Source: CAVQRB01 sp963715055
GTDB taxonomy: Bacteria; Pseudomonadota; Alphaproteobacteria; Rhodobacterales; Rhodobacteraceae
Assembly: GCA_963715055.1 (NCBI GenBank)
Contig: CAVQRB010000019.1
Coordinates: 82,074 to 146,073 of the forward strand
Direction of reading: 5' to 3'
DNA: 64,000 nucleotides
The notes under the pieces are model-generated. The model saw only the letters and a list, made by a program, of their open reading frames with translations. It had not been told where the DNA came from and ran no database searches. Every line of letters begins with the position of its first letter. Positions within the stretch are counted from its first letter, which is position 1. This document shows, one piece after another, positions 54,501 through 64,000 of this stretch. The position numbers and the translations under genes were made by a program.

Positions 54501-55124
54501 ATGGAGGCGGCCGAGATCGAGGCACTTTTCACGCGCGAGGACGGCAGTTTCCTGTTTGCCCGGTGGGGGCGGCCGATTGCGCCAGTGGTCTTCGGGGTCA
54601 AGGACGAGACACTGGCGGTGATCAAAGGCGCGCTGGAGGCGGTGATGATCCTGTCGGGGCACCAGATGATGGAGACTGACCCCGAATTAGGCAGCAACAT
54701 GATGCTGTTTTTCTTCAAGGACTGGGGCGAGTTGCCGGAGGTGCCGGGGCTGGACCGGCTCATTCCCGATCTTGTCCCTCTGGTAGACCGGCTCGAGGCC
54801 GCGGAGGCCAACCAGTACCGGATCTTCCGGTTTGACGAGGCAGGGGCGATCAAGGCCTGTTTCGTCTTCCTGCGCATGGACCGGCACCTCAGTGCCGTGC
54901 CGGCGGAAACGCTGGCCTTGAGCCAGATCGTGCAATCGGTTGTGCTCTGGTCGGATCTTGCCTTTCGGCAGCGCTCGCCTTTGGCAGTGGCTGGCGAGCG
55001 TACCATTCTCAGGCCGGAGATCTCTGCTCTGATCCGGGCCGCCTACGATCCGATCCTGCCGGCCATGGCCATGGATCCGAGCCATGCCCTGCGCCTTGCG
55101 GCCCGAATGGGACAGATGCAATGA
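54501..55124 (+). CDS. conserved-looking hypothetical protein between ruvB and ybgC
   Basis: I do not recognise this 207-aa protein. It appears soluble, with VVFGVKDETLAVIKGALEAV near residue 35 and a MMLFFFKDWGELPEVPGLD stretch near 65. The 4-bp overlap with ybgC (ATGA at 55121) and position in the ruv-tol cluster suggest co-expression. The start is chosen at ATG 54501 (MEAAEIEAL); a TTG at 54483 is in frame. Confidence 0.75.
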   Translation: MEAAEIEALFTREDGSFLFARWGRPIAPVVFGVKDETLAVIKGALEAVMILSGHQMMETDPELGSNMMLFFFKDWGELPEVPGLDRLIPDLVPLVDRLEAAEANQYRIFRFDEAGAIKACFVFLRMDRHLSAVPAETLALSQIVQSVVLWSDLAFRQRSPLAVAGERTILRPEISALIRAAYDPILPAMAMDPSHALRLAARMGQMQ

Positions 55125-55534
55125 CGTCGTCCGCCGCCCTGCACCGTTTCGCGCTGCGCGTGTTCTATGAAGACACCGATATGGCGGGCATCGTCTATTA
55201 CGCCAATTATTTGCGCTTCATCGAGCGGGCGCGCAGCGACTGGGTGCGGGAAATAGGGGTCGACCAGTTGGCGATGAAGGCGGAAGGGGTGGTCTTTGCG
55301 GTTCGGCGCCTCGAGGCGGATTACATCGCGCCGGCGGTCTTCGACGACTGCCTCGAGGTCGAGACCGTGCTCACGCAGATGACCCCCGCGCGGATGGTCA
55401 TGCGCCAGTCTGTCCTGCGTGGCGAGGCGGTGATCTTTCGCGCCGATGTGACCATCGTCTGCATCGGGGCGGGCGGCAAGCCGGTCCGCCTGCCGGCGGC
55501 GCTTCGCCTCATTCCCGTCACACCGGACCGCTGA
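55121..55534 (+). CDS. ybgC: Tol-Pal-associated acyl-CoA thioesterase YbgC
   Basis: This 137-aa hotdog-fold thioesterase has the catalytic Asp in FYEDTDMAGIVYYANYLRF (about residues 14-32) and a typical AERRW-like ERARSDWVREIG follow-up. It hydrolyses acyl-CoAs and lies at the head of the tol operon as usual. Confidence 0.93.
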   Translation: MTSSAALHRFALRVFYEDTDMAGIVYYANYLRFIERARSDWVREIGVDQLAMKAEGVVFAVRRLEADYIAPAVFDDCLEVETVLTQMTPARMVMRQSVLRGEAVIFRADVTIVCIGAGGKPVRLPAALRLIPVTPDR

Positions 55535-55630
55535 CAGCATAGTGATAGCTTTCCCCGTTGCGCTGCGCTATGGTTTCGCGCAATGGAGGCCGAAAACGGC
55601 CCCGCGGTGATTTGAGCAAAGAGCAGGCAC

Positions 55631-56326
55631 ATGGAAGCAGAAACGCTGGCACTGGCGCACGAGATCGATTTTTCGTTCTGGGGGCTCTTTGCCCGCGCCA
55701 CATTGATCGTGAAACTCGTGATGATCATGTTGATCGTGGCCTCCTTCTGGTCATGGTCGATCATCGTGATGAAGCTGATCCTCTACCGAAAGGCACGCGC
55801 CGAGGCTGCGACTTTCGACCGGGCCTTCTGGTCCGGCGAGCCGCTTGACGGTCTTTTCGAGACCATCGGGCCTGCGCCCTCGGGAAGCGCGGAGAAGATC
55901 TTCGCCGCAGGGATGACGGAATGGCAACGCTCGCACCGCGATGATGGCGGGCTGATCGCGGGGGCCACGGCGCGCATCGACCGCTCCATGGATGTGGCGA
56001 TCAACAAGGAAGCGGAGCATCTGCGCGACGGTCTGACGGTGCTGGCGACGGTCGGCTCCTCGACGCCCTTCATCGGGCTTTTCGGAACGGTCATCGGGAT
56101 CATGAACTCCTTCATCGAGATTGCCGAGCAGCAGAATACCAATCTCGCGGTCGTGGCGCCGGGTATCGCGGAAGCGCTTCTGGCCACGGGTCTTGGACTT
56201 CTCGCCGCGATTCCGGCGGTGATCTTCTACAACAAGCTCAGTGCGGATGCCGACAATATCCTGGGAGGCTATGAGGCCTTTGCCGATGAATTCGCCACGA
56301 TCCTCAGCCGCCAGCTGGACGGTTGA
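55631..56326 (+). CDS. tolQ: Tol-Pal system protein TolQ
   Basis: This 231-aa inner-membrane stator protein of the Tol motor is the proton channel component with TolR. TM1 lies near residues 20-45, a cytoplasmic loop spans about 45-135, and TM2/TM3 include VGSSTPFIGLFGTVIGIMN (about 140-158) and ALLATGLGLLAAIPAVIFYN. It begins the tolQRAB-pal block. Confidence 0.96.
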   Translation: MEAETLALAHEIDFSFWGLFARATLIVKLVMIMLIVASFWSWSIIVMKLILYRKARAEAATFDRAFWSGEPLDGLFETIGPAPSGSAEKIFAAGMTEWQRSHRDDGGLIAGATARIDRSMDVAINKEAEHLRDGLTVLATVGSSTPFIGLFGTVIGIMNSFIEIAEQQNTNLAVVAPGIAEALLATGLGLLAAIPAVIFYNKLSADADNILGGYEAFADEFATILSRQLDG

Positions 56327-56329
56327 GCG

Positions 56330-56821
56330 ATGGGTGCCGGTGTCATGAAAAGCGCGGGTGGCAGCACCAAACGCCGCCGCCGTACGTCGCGGGCTCAGCC
56401 CATGGCAGAGATCAACGTCACGCCCTTTGTCGACGTCATGCTTGTGTTGCTCATCATCTTCATGGTGGCAGCCCCGCTGCTTACCGTCGGCGTGCCGGTG
56501 GAATTGCCGAAAACCGCCGCCGGGGCCTTGCCGACGGATCAGGAAGAGCCGCTGACAGTGACGATCACGGCAGAAGGCGCGATCCAGATCCAGACCTCCG
56601 AGACCGCGCCGGACGACCTTGTTCCCAAGCTGCGCGCGATCGCGGCGGAGCGCACATCGGACCGGGTGTTCCTGCGCGCCGACGGGGCGGTCGCCTATGC
56701 TCAGGTGATGGAAGTCATGGGTGCGCTCAATGCGGGCGGGTTCTCCAACATCGGCCTCGTGACCGATATCGGCGGGCCGACGCTTGACGGACGGGATGCG
56801 CCCGGCGGAGCGGATCGGTAA
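56330..56821 (+). CDS. tolR: Tol-Pal system protein TolR
   Basis: This 163-aa protein has one TM segment with the conserved channel Asp in INVTPFVDVMLVLLIIFMVA (about residues 27-46) and a periplasmic ExbD-like domain. It starts 3 bp after tolQ. Confidence 0.95.
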   Translation: MGAGVMKSAGGSTKRRRRTSRAQPMAEINVTPFVDVMLVLLIIFMVAAPLLTVGVPVELPKTAAGALPTDQEEPLTVTITAEGAIQIQTSETAPDDLVPKLRAIAAERTSDRVFLRADGAVAYAQVMEVMGALNAGGFSNIGLVTDIGGPTLDGRDAPGGADR

Positions 56822-56827
56822 CGCGCC

Positions 56828-57952
56828 GTGCATACGGGCCACTACATATCGGGTGCGGGCCATCTTGCGCTGCTGGGCTGGCTGGTGTTCGGCGACGTCT
56901 TTGCCGCCGAACCCTTGCCTTTTGAAATGACGGCGGTTTCGGTGGTGTCGGGGGCGGAATATGCAGCCCTCGTGGCCGGTGTGCAGGCGCCGCAATCGGT
57001 GACGGAAGTGGCCCAGCCAGCAAGCCCCGAAGTCACGCCCGACGCGCCCGAGGTGGCGAGCAGCACCGACGCGCAAACCGAATTGAGCCAGCCTGAGGCC
57101 GCACCGACACCGACCGAGGAAACGCCTCCGGATGTCTCGGAGGTGGCACCACTGCCGCCGCCTGCGGAAGTGTCGCCCGAAGCCCCTGTGCTGCCCGAAC
57201 CGCCGTCGGAAGTCGCGGTGCTGGCCCCGGAGACCAGCGAGCGCCCGGTGCCGCAGGCCGCGGACCGCGTGGCGCCCGAAGCCGTGGAGCAGCCCGATCC
57301 GGAGGCGACGCCGGATCCGGTTGAGCAGGAAGCCGTGGCGCCGGACGCAAGTGGCGAGGTCACGCAGGAGCCTGCGGAAGCCACCGCACCCGAGGCGGCG
57401 GCGACCGAAATCGTGACAGAGGCGGAAAAGCCCGCTTCGGCCCCCACGCAATCCATCCGCCCGCCCGCCCGCCGCCCCGAAGCCCCGGTGCAGACCGCCG
57501 CGCCCGCGCCCGCGCCTGCGGAAACGCCGAGTGCTCCCGCACCGACGGAAGACGCCGAAGATGCCGTGGCCTCGGCGCTGGCCGAAGCGCTCGCAGCGCC
57601 GTCGAGCGCCCCCGCCGTGCCGACCGGTCCGCCGTTGTCCAACGGTGAGAAGGAGGCGCTGCGTGTGGCCGTTTCGAGTTGCTGGAACGTAGGCGCCCTG
57701 TCGACCGACGCGCTCAGCACCACGGTCGTCGTCGCCGTCTCCATGGCGCAGGACGGCAAGCCTATCGTGTCTTCGATCCGGATGCTCTCGAGTTCAGGTG
57801 GTTCGAACGCAGCCGCGGCCCAGGCCTATGAGGCGGCGCGGCGCGCAATCATTCGTTGCGGCGCAAAAGGTTTCGATTTACCGCAGGAAAAGTATAGTCA
57901 GTGGCAGGAGATTGAAATGTCCTTCAATCCCGAAAGGATGCGAGTCAAATGA
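56828..57952 (+). CDS. tolA: TolA-like protein with Pro/Ala/Glu-rich spacer
   Basis: This 374-aa GTG-started protein has an N-terminal hydrophobic anchor (about 5-24), a long spacer rich in Pro, Ala, Glu and Val (about 55-275) and a C-terminal globular TonB/TolA-type domain with ALRVAVSSCWNVGALSTD near residue 278. The usual Ala/Lys/Glu helical spacer of TolA is replaced by a PE-rich one. Position between tolR and tolB supports TolA function, linking the motor to Pal and TolB. It overlaps tolB (ATGA at 57949). Confidence 0.88.
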   Translation: MHTGHYISGAGHLALLGWLVFGDVFAAEPLPFEMTAVSVVSGAEYAALVAGVQAPQSVTEVAQPASPEVTPDAPEVASSTDAQTELSQPEAAPTPTEETPPDVSEVAPLPPPAEVSPEAPVLPEPPSEVAVLAPETSERPVPQAADRVAPEAVEQPDPEATPDPVEQEAVAPDASGEVTQEPAEATAPEAAATEIVTEAEKPASAPTQSIRPPARRPEAPVQTAAPAPAPAETPSAPAPTEDAEDAVASALAEALAAPSSAPAVPTGPPLSNGEKEALRVAVSSCWNVGALSTDALSTTVVVAVSMAQDGKPIVSSIRMLSSSGGSNAAAAQAYEAARRAIIRCGAKGFDLPQEKYSQWQEIEMSFNPERMRVK

Positions 57953-59280
57953 ATTTCAAGGCGATTTTTTCAGGATTGGCGATTGTCCTCGCACTGTTTT
58001 CCGCCGGCCACGTCCATGCGCAGTCAGGCGGCCCGCTCAGGATCGACATCTACGAAGGCGTGATCGAGCCCTTGCCCTTTGCCTTGCCGGTCTTTCAGCC
58101 GGAGACCGGGGACGCGGGCGCGCTCGCCTCCGAGATCAGTCAGGTCGTTTCCGCAGATCTTGTCGGAACAGGCCTCTTCCGGGAGATCCCGCGCACCGCC
58201 TTCATCAGCGACGTCAGCAGTTTCGCGGCACCGGTGCAATACGCCGACTGGAAGGCGATCAACGCAGAGGCGCTGATCACCGGGGCCGTGGCGGTGCAAG
58301 GCGGCAACCTCACGGTGAAGTTCCGCCTTTACGACGTTTTTTCGGGCGCGGAACTCGGCTCGGGTCTGCAATTCACGGGGACGACTGACGGCTGGCGGCG
58401 CATGGCGCATAAGGTGGCGGATGCAGTCTATGCGCGTGTCACCGGCGAGGGGCCGTATTTCGACAGCCGGGTGGTCTATGTCTCGGAAACCGGCGCGAAG
58501 GATGCGCGCCAGAAGCGGCTCGCGATCATGGATTACGACGGCGCCAACGTGCGCTATTTGACGGACAGCAGCGCCATCGTGCTGGCGCCGCGCTTTTCGC
58601 CTGACGGCAACCGCATCCTCTACACCAGTTACGAGACGGGATTTCCGCGCATCTATGTGCTCGACATCGGCTCAGTACAGCGCCGGGCCCTTGAAAGCCA
58701 GGAAGGCACAATGAGCTTTGCGCCGCGTTTTGCGCCGGACGGACAGACCATCGTCTATTCGCTGAGCCAGGGCGGCAACACCGACATATTCGCGATGAAC
58801 ATCAACAGCGGTCAGGCGACGCGGCTGACCTCCGCGCCCTCGATCGAGACGGCACCGAGTTTCTCGCCGGACGGGCGCAGCATCGTTTTCGAAAGTGACC
58901 GCTCCGGATCGCAGCAGCTCTACATCATGTCCGCCGGCGGTGGTGAGCCGCAGCGGATTTCCTTTGGTCCCGGACGCTACGGCACGCCAGTCTGGTCGCC
59001 ACGCGGCGACCTGATCGCCTTTACCAAGCAGAACGCGGGTCGCTTCCACATCGGCGTGATGCGCACCGATGGGGCGGAGGAGCGGCTGCTGACCGCCTCC
59101 TTCCTTGACGAGGGGCCGACCTGGGCACCGAACGGTCGGGTGATCATGTTCACACGTGAGACCCAAGGGGCGGACGGGCGCGCCACGCTCTATTCTGTGG
59201 ACATCACCGGGCGGAATCTCAAGCAGGTCCGCACACCGGAAGGCGGCTCAGACCCGTCATGGTCGCCGTTGCAGCCCTGA
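57949..59280 (+). CDS. tolB: Tol-Pal system protein TolB
   Basis: This 443-aa periplasmic protein has a signal peptide (about 1-24, ending HVHAQ), an N-terminal D1 domain and a six-bladed beta-propeller with repeats such as FSPDGRSIVFESDRSGSQQL (about 305-324) and APSIETAPSFSPDG. It binds Pal and TolA. Confidence 0.96.
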   Translation: MNFKAIFSGLAIVLALFSAGHVHAQSGGPLRIDIYEGVIEPLPFALPVFQPETGDAGALASEISQVVSADLVGTGLFREIPRTAFISDVSSFAAPVQYADWKAINAEALITGAVAVQGGNLTVKFRLYDVFSGAELGSGLQFTGTTDGWRRMAHKVADAVYARVTGEGPYFDSRVVYVSETGAKDARQKRLAIMDYDGANVRYLTDSSAIVLAPRFSPDGNRILYTSYETGFPRIYVLDIGSVQRRALESQEGTMSFAPRFAPDGQTIVYSLSQGGNTDIFAMNINSGQATRLTSAPSIETAPSFSPDGRSIVFESDRSGSQQLYIMSAGGGEPQRISFGPGRYGTPVWSPRGDLIAFTKQNAGRFHIGVMRTDGAEERLLTASFLDEGPTWAPNGRVIMFTRETQGADGRATLYSVDITGRNLKQVRTPEGGSDPSWSPLQP

Positions 59281-59367
59281 GCGTCTCGAAACCGTTTTCA
59301 AGGCCGCGGACCTGTGATAGGACAGCAACAAAACAATAAGACACCTCTGGCAGATAGGGCAAAGAGC

Positions 59368-59892
59368 ATGAAACTGACACGCAACATTCTTCTTCTGGTC
59401 GCGGGCCTCGCCCTGGCGGCCTGTACCGACCCGAGCCGTTTCGGCGACACGACCGGCGGGGCTGGTGGCGCGGGCGGAGCCGGTGGCGCAGGCGGATTTG
59501 CAGCCGGCAGCCCGAGCGATCCCAACTCGCCGGCCTATTTCAACCAGACCATCGGCGACCGCGTGCTCTTTGCGGTGGATCAGTCGAACATCACTCCGGA
59601 AGGCCAGACGACGCTGGAAGGGCAGGCGCAATGGCTCCTGAACAACACCGACTATACCGCGGTGATCGAAGGCCACGCGGACGAGCAGGGCACGCGGGAA
59701 TACAACGTGGCGCTTGGCGCGCGCCGGGCCAATTCGGTGCGTGAATTCCTGATCTCCCGCGGTGTCGCGGACAACCGCTTGCGCACCGTGAGCTACGGCA
59801 AGGAACGCCCGATCGAGTTGTGCAGCGATGAGGCCTGCTACGCCAAGAACCGCCGCGCGGTGACGGTGCTTGCCGGCGGATTGTCGAGCTGA
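59368..59892 (+). CDS. pal: peptidoglycan-associated lipoprotein Pal
   Basis: This 174-aa outer-membrane lipoprotein has a lipobox LAAC in ALAACTDP (Cys about 18), a Gly/Ala-rich linker (residues about 27-45) and an OmpA-like peptidoglycan-binding domain with GHADEQGTREYNVALG (about 103-118). ATG 59368 begins the lipoprotein signal; the upstream open stretch (from 59314) is not signal-like. Confidence 0.95.
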   Translation: MKLTRNILLLVAGLALAACTDPSRFGDTTGGAGGAGGAGGAGGFAAGSPSDPNSPAYFNQTIGDRVLFAVDQSNITPEGQTTLEGQAQWLLNNTDYTAVIEGHADEQGTREYNVALGARRANSVREFLISRGVADNRLRTVSYGKERPIELCSDEACYAKNRRAVTVLAGGLSS

Positions 59893-59896
59893 CCTG

Positions 59897-60742
59897 ATGC
59901 GCTTTGCCGTTGCCTTTTTCCTTGTTCTTGCGCTCTTGCCCCAAGGGGTGAAAGCGCAGGACGACCAGACCCTTGCGGATATCCGCCAGCAGTTGACCGT
60001 TCTTTTCGTCGAGGTGCAGCGTCTGCGGCGGGAACTGTCGACGACCGGCGGTGCCGCGGTGCAGACCGGCGGCAGCACGGTGATTGACCGATTGACCGTT
60101 ATGGAAGGCGAGTTGCAGCGGCTCACCTCGAAGACCGAAGAGCTGGAATTCCGGATCAACCGGATCGTCGAGGACGGCACCAACCGGATCGGCGATCTGG
60201 AATTCCGGCTGGTCGAGCTGGAAGGCGGCGATGTGAGCGCGCTCGGCGAGACGACGACCCTCGGTGGGGAAGGCCAGACAGGCGCACCCGCCCCGAGTGG
60301 TGCAGGCCAGGCTGTTGGCGCGGTTGTGCCGCCAGCGACGGTGGGCGGCAGCGAACTGGCGGTGGGCGAGGAAGACGACTTCAAACGTGCGCAGACCGCC
60401 CTCAGCGAAGGCAACCACAGCGTCGCGGCGGAGCAATTCGCCGCCTTCTCGCGGAATTACCCGGGCAGCCCGCTTTCTGCCGGTGCGGAACTCGGACGCG
60501 GCGATGCGCTGGAAGCCATGGGCGATACGCGCGAGGCCGCCCGTGCCTACCTCGCAAGTTTCAGCGTGGCACCTGCCGGCCCACTTGCGGCACAAGCGCT
60601 CTTCCGGCTTGGCCGGTCGCTCGGCGCTCTGGCGCAAACCTCGGAGGCCTGCGTCACCCTCGCGGAAGTGGGCGTGCGTTTTCCCGCGGATCCGGCGGCA
60701 GCCTCGGCTGCGCAGGAAATGCAGAAACTCGGGTGTTCCTGA
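59897..60742 (+). CDS. cpoB: Tol-Pal-associated protein CpoB (YbgF)
   Basis: This 281-aa periplasmic protein has a signal peptide (RFAVAFFLVLALLPQGVKA), a coiled-coil region (about residues 25-110, QLTVLFVEVQRLRREL) and C-terminal TPR-like repeats (about 165-275, AQTALSEGNHSVAAEQFAAF). CpoB coordinates peptidoglycan synthesis with Tol. It starts 5 bp after pal. Confidence 0.92.
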   Translation: MRFAVAFFLVLALLPQGVKAQDDQTLADIRQQLTVLFVEVQRLRRELSTTGGAAVQTGGSTVIDRLTVMEGELQRLTSKTEELEFRINRIVEDGTNRIGDLEFRLVELEGGDVSALGETTTLGGEGQTGAPAPSGAGQAVGAVVPPATVGGSELAVGEEDDFKRAQTALSEGNHSVAAEQFAAFSRNYPGSPLSAGAELGRGDALEAMGDTREAARAYLASFSVAPAGPLAAQALFRLGRSLGALAQTSEACVTLAEVGVRFPADPAAASAAQEMQKLGCS

Positions 60743-60746
60743 CCTG

Positions 60747-61994
60747 ATGGCCCATGCTCTGGTCGCGCAGGTGGAAAAGGCGCTTCTGCCGGCCCCACCT
60801 GAGCGGCTCGGCGTTGCGGTGTCTGGGGGTAGCGACTCGCTCGCCTTGTTGCATCTGCTCCATGAAATCTACCGCGAAACTCCTTTCTCCCTTCAGGCCG
60901 TGACCGTCGATCACGGTTTGCGCCCCGAGGCAGCAGACGAAGCGGAAACCGTGGCGCAGGTTTGCGCCGGATTGCGGGTGCCGCATGAGATCCTCCGCTG
61001 GTCGGGCTGGGACGGGGGCGGCAACCTGCAGGGCAGCGCCCGGCTTGCCCGCTACCGCCTGATCACCGATTGGGCCCGCAGCAAGAGCATCGATGCCGTC
61101 GCCTTGGGCCACACGGCAGATGATCAGGCGGAGACGCTTCTGATGCGGCTTGCACGCGGCTCCGGCGTCGATGGGCTGAGCGCCATGGCGCCGCGGCGCA
61201 TGAGCCAGGGCATCAAGCTGCTGCGGCCCTTGCTCGGCGTCAGGCGCGAGGCCTTGCGTGACTATCTGCGTGATCGCGGCGTCGCCTGGACCGAGGATCC
61301 TTCCAACGAAGACACGCGGTTCGAGCGCATCCGGATGCGCCAGGCGCTCGATGTACTCGAACCGCTCGGCATCGACGTCGATACGCTTGGACAGGTGGCC
61401 TTCAACATGGCGCGGGCACGCGAAGCGCTCGACTGGCAGGCGTTTCTGGAGGCGCGGCGGATCGCCACGGCGGAACCCGGTGCCATCCGCTTCCTGTGGC
61501 GCGCCTACAGGATTCTGCCCGACGAAATCGCCCGGCGTCTGCTGGTCCGGGCGATCGGCTGGATCAGCGGCTCCGACTATCCGCCGCGCAGGACGCCGAT
61601 GCTGGACCTGATCGAGACGCTCAAGCGCGACGCCGGCGGAACTTTGGAGGGCACGCGGATCAAGCGCTATGGCCAAAATCTGTGGGTTTTCCGCGAATTC
61701 AACGCGATAAAGGACCTTACATGCGGTACCGAAGACCTCTGGGACGCGCATTGGTGTCTGTCCGGGCCACGTGAGCGGGATGGGCTGCGGATCGCGGCGC
61801 TTGGCGAAACCGGCTTGGCACAGTGTCCCAATTGGCGGGCGTCGGGTCGCCCCCGCGAGATGTTGCTGGCCTCGCCGGCCGTCTGGTCCGGCAGTGACCT
61901 GGTCAGCGCGCCGCTGGCAGATCACGCCTGTGGCTGGCGGATTTCCAGTGAAAGAAGCGGAGAAGAGTTCTTCGCCTCACTTTTATCACATTGA
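60747..61994 (+). CDS. tilS: tRNA(Ile)-lysidine synthetase
   Basis: This 415-aa enzyme converts cytidine-34 of tRNA-Ile2 to lysidine. The PP-loop AVSGGSDSLALLHL (about residues 24-37) and the HTADDQAETLLMRLARGSG region (about 126-144) are clear. ATG 60747 gives the usual start; the frame is open into cpoB. Confidence 0.94.
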   Translation: MAHALVAQVEKALLPAPPERLGVAVSGGSDSLALLHLLHEIYRETPFSLQAVTVDHGLRPEAADEAETVAQVCAGLRVPHEILRWSGWDGGGNLQGSARLARYRLITDWARSKSIDAVALGHTADDQAETLLMRLARGSGVDGLSAMAPRRMSQGIKLLRPLLGVRREALRDYLRDRGVAWTEDPSNEDTRFERIRMRQALDVLEPLGIDVDTLGQVAFNMARAREALDWQAFLEARRIATAEPGAIRFLWRAYRILPDEIARRLLVRAIGWISGSDYPPRRTPMLDLIETLKRDAGGTLEGTRIKRYGQNLWVFREFNAIKDLTCGTEDLWDAHWCLSGPRERDGLRIAALGETGLAQCPNWRASGRPREMLLASPAVWSGSDLVSAPLADHACGWRISSERSGEEFFASLLSH

Positions 61995-62074
61995 AGATAT
62001 CTCTTGAGTGTCTATCTTAGGCTTGTGTCCGGGGCATATGGCTTCCGGCCGGCTGAATGATTGGGAGATTGCCC

Positions 62075-64000
<1,926 letters not shown>

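Overview
The window reads as a chromosomal segment of an alphaproteobacterium of the Rhodobacteraceae (Roseobacter-type). The DNA is GC-rich and densely packed, with many ATGA-type gene overlaps. Lineage-typical content includes a perM-like/hdaA/ppk/ppx block, the short alphaproteobacterial ProS, phosphatidylcholine synthase, a DUF1127 protein, and the order ruvCAB - ybgC - tolQRAB - pal - cpoB - tilS - ftsH. No tRNA, rRNA, CRISPR array, insertion sequence or prophage was seen.

Layout. 1-1620: the end of a J-domain protein, an endonuclease/exonuclease/phosphatase-family protein and a small exported protein. 1617-7255 (minus): AI-2E-type permease, the DnaA-inactivator homologue hdaA, ppk and ppx, probably one operon. 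7370-14507: an FAD oxidoreductase, then proS-lolC-lolD-Ldh, then a small DMT permease and a lipoprotein with a zinc-protease motif. 14508-19000: the least housekeeping-like part, with a gene-poor stretch carrying three tandem 11-bp repeats, a broken HNH nuclease, parE, and a broken FRG-domain gene. 19199-25421: a 2-hydroxyacid dehydrogenase, rhodanese, META protein, exported hydrolase, MATE pump and TPR protein. 25430-34084: a catabolic/accessory block with a broken N-formylglutamate amidohydrolase-like gene, a uronate-dehydrogenase-like protein, a D-amino-acid-oxidase-type flavoprotein, a divergent kinase/acyl-CoA dehydrogenase pair matching the two halves of human ACAD11, and a tight trio (M19-like protein, unknown 550-aa protein, DUF3726). 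34081-51900: housekeeping genes (truA, ycjX/GNAT/ycjF, ileS, ogt, pcs, xerC, fsa, priA, an MFS and a MATE transporter, prmA, DUF1127). 52231-64000: Holliday-junction processing (ruvCAB), the Tol-Pal envelope machine, tilS and ftsH.

Points of most interest. (1) A 16-codon leader peptide with five Ile codons lies upstream of ileS. It sits at the predicted transcription start and is followed by a hairpin, which suggests isoleucine-responsive attenuation of an aminoacyl-tRNA synthetase gene. (2) The split ACAD11-like pair predicts a hydroxy-acyl-CoA catabolic route. (3) The M19-like/unknown/DUF3726 trio is a candidate undescribed system; its M19-like member lacks the usual N-terminal HxD metal motif. 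(4) Seven reading-frame breaks occur in six genes, two of them in priA; six of the seven look like single-base insertions. Because priA is housekeeping, several of these are probably sequence errors. The FRG gene also carries an in-frame stop and is more likely a true pseudogene.
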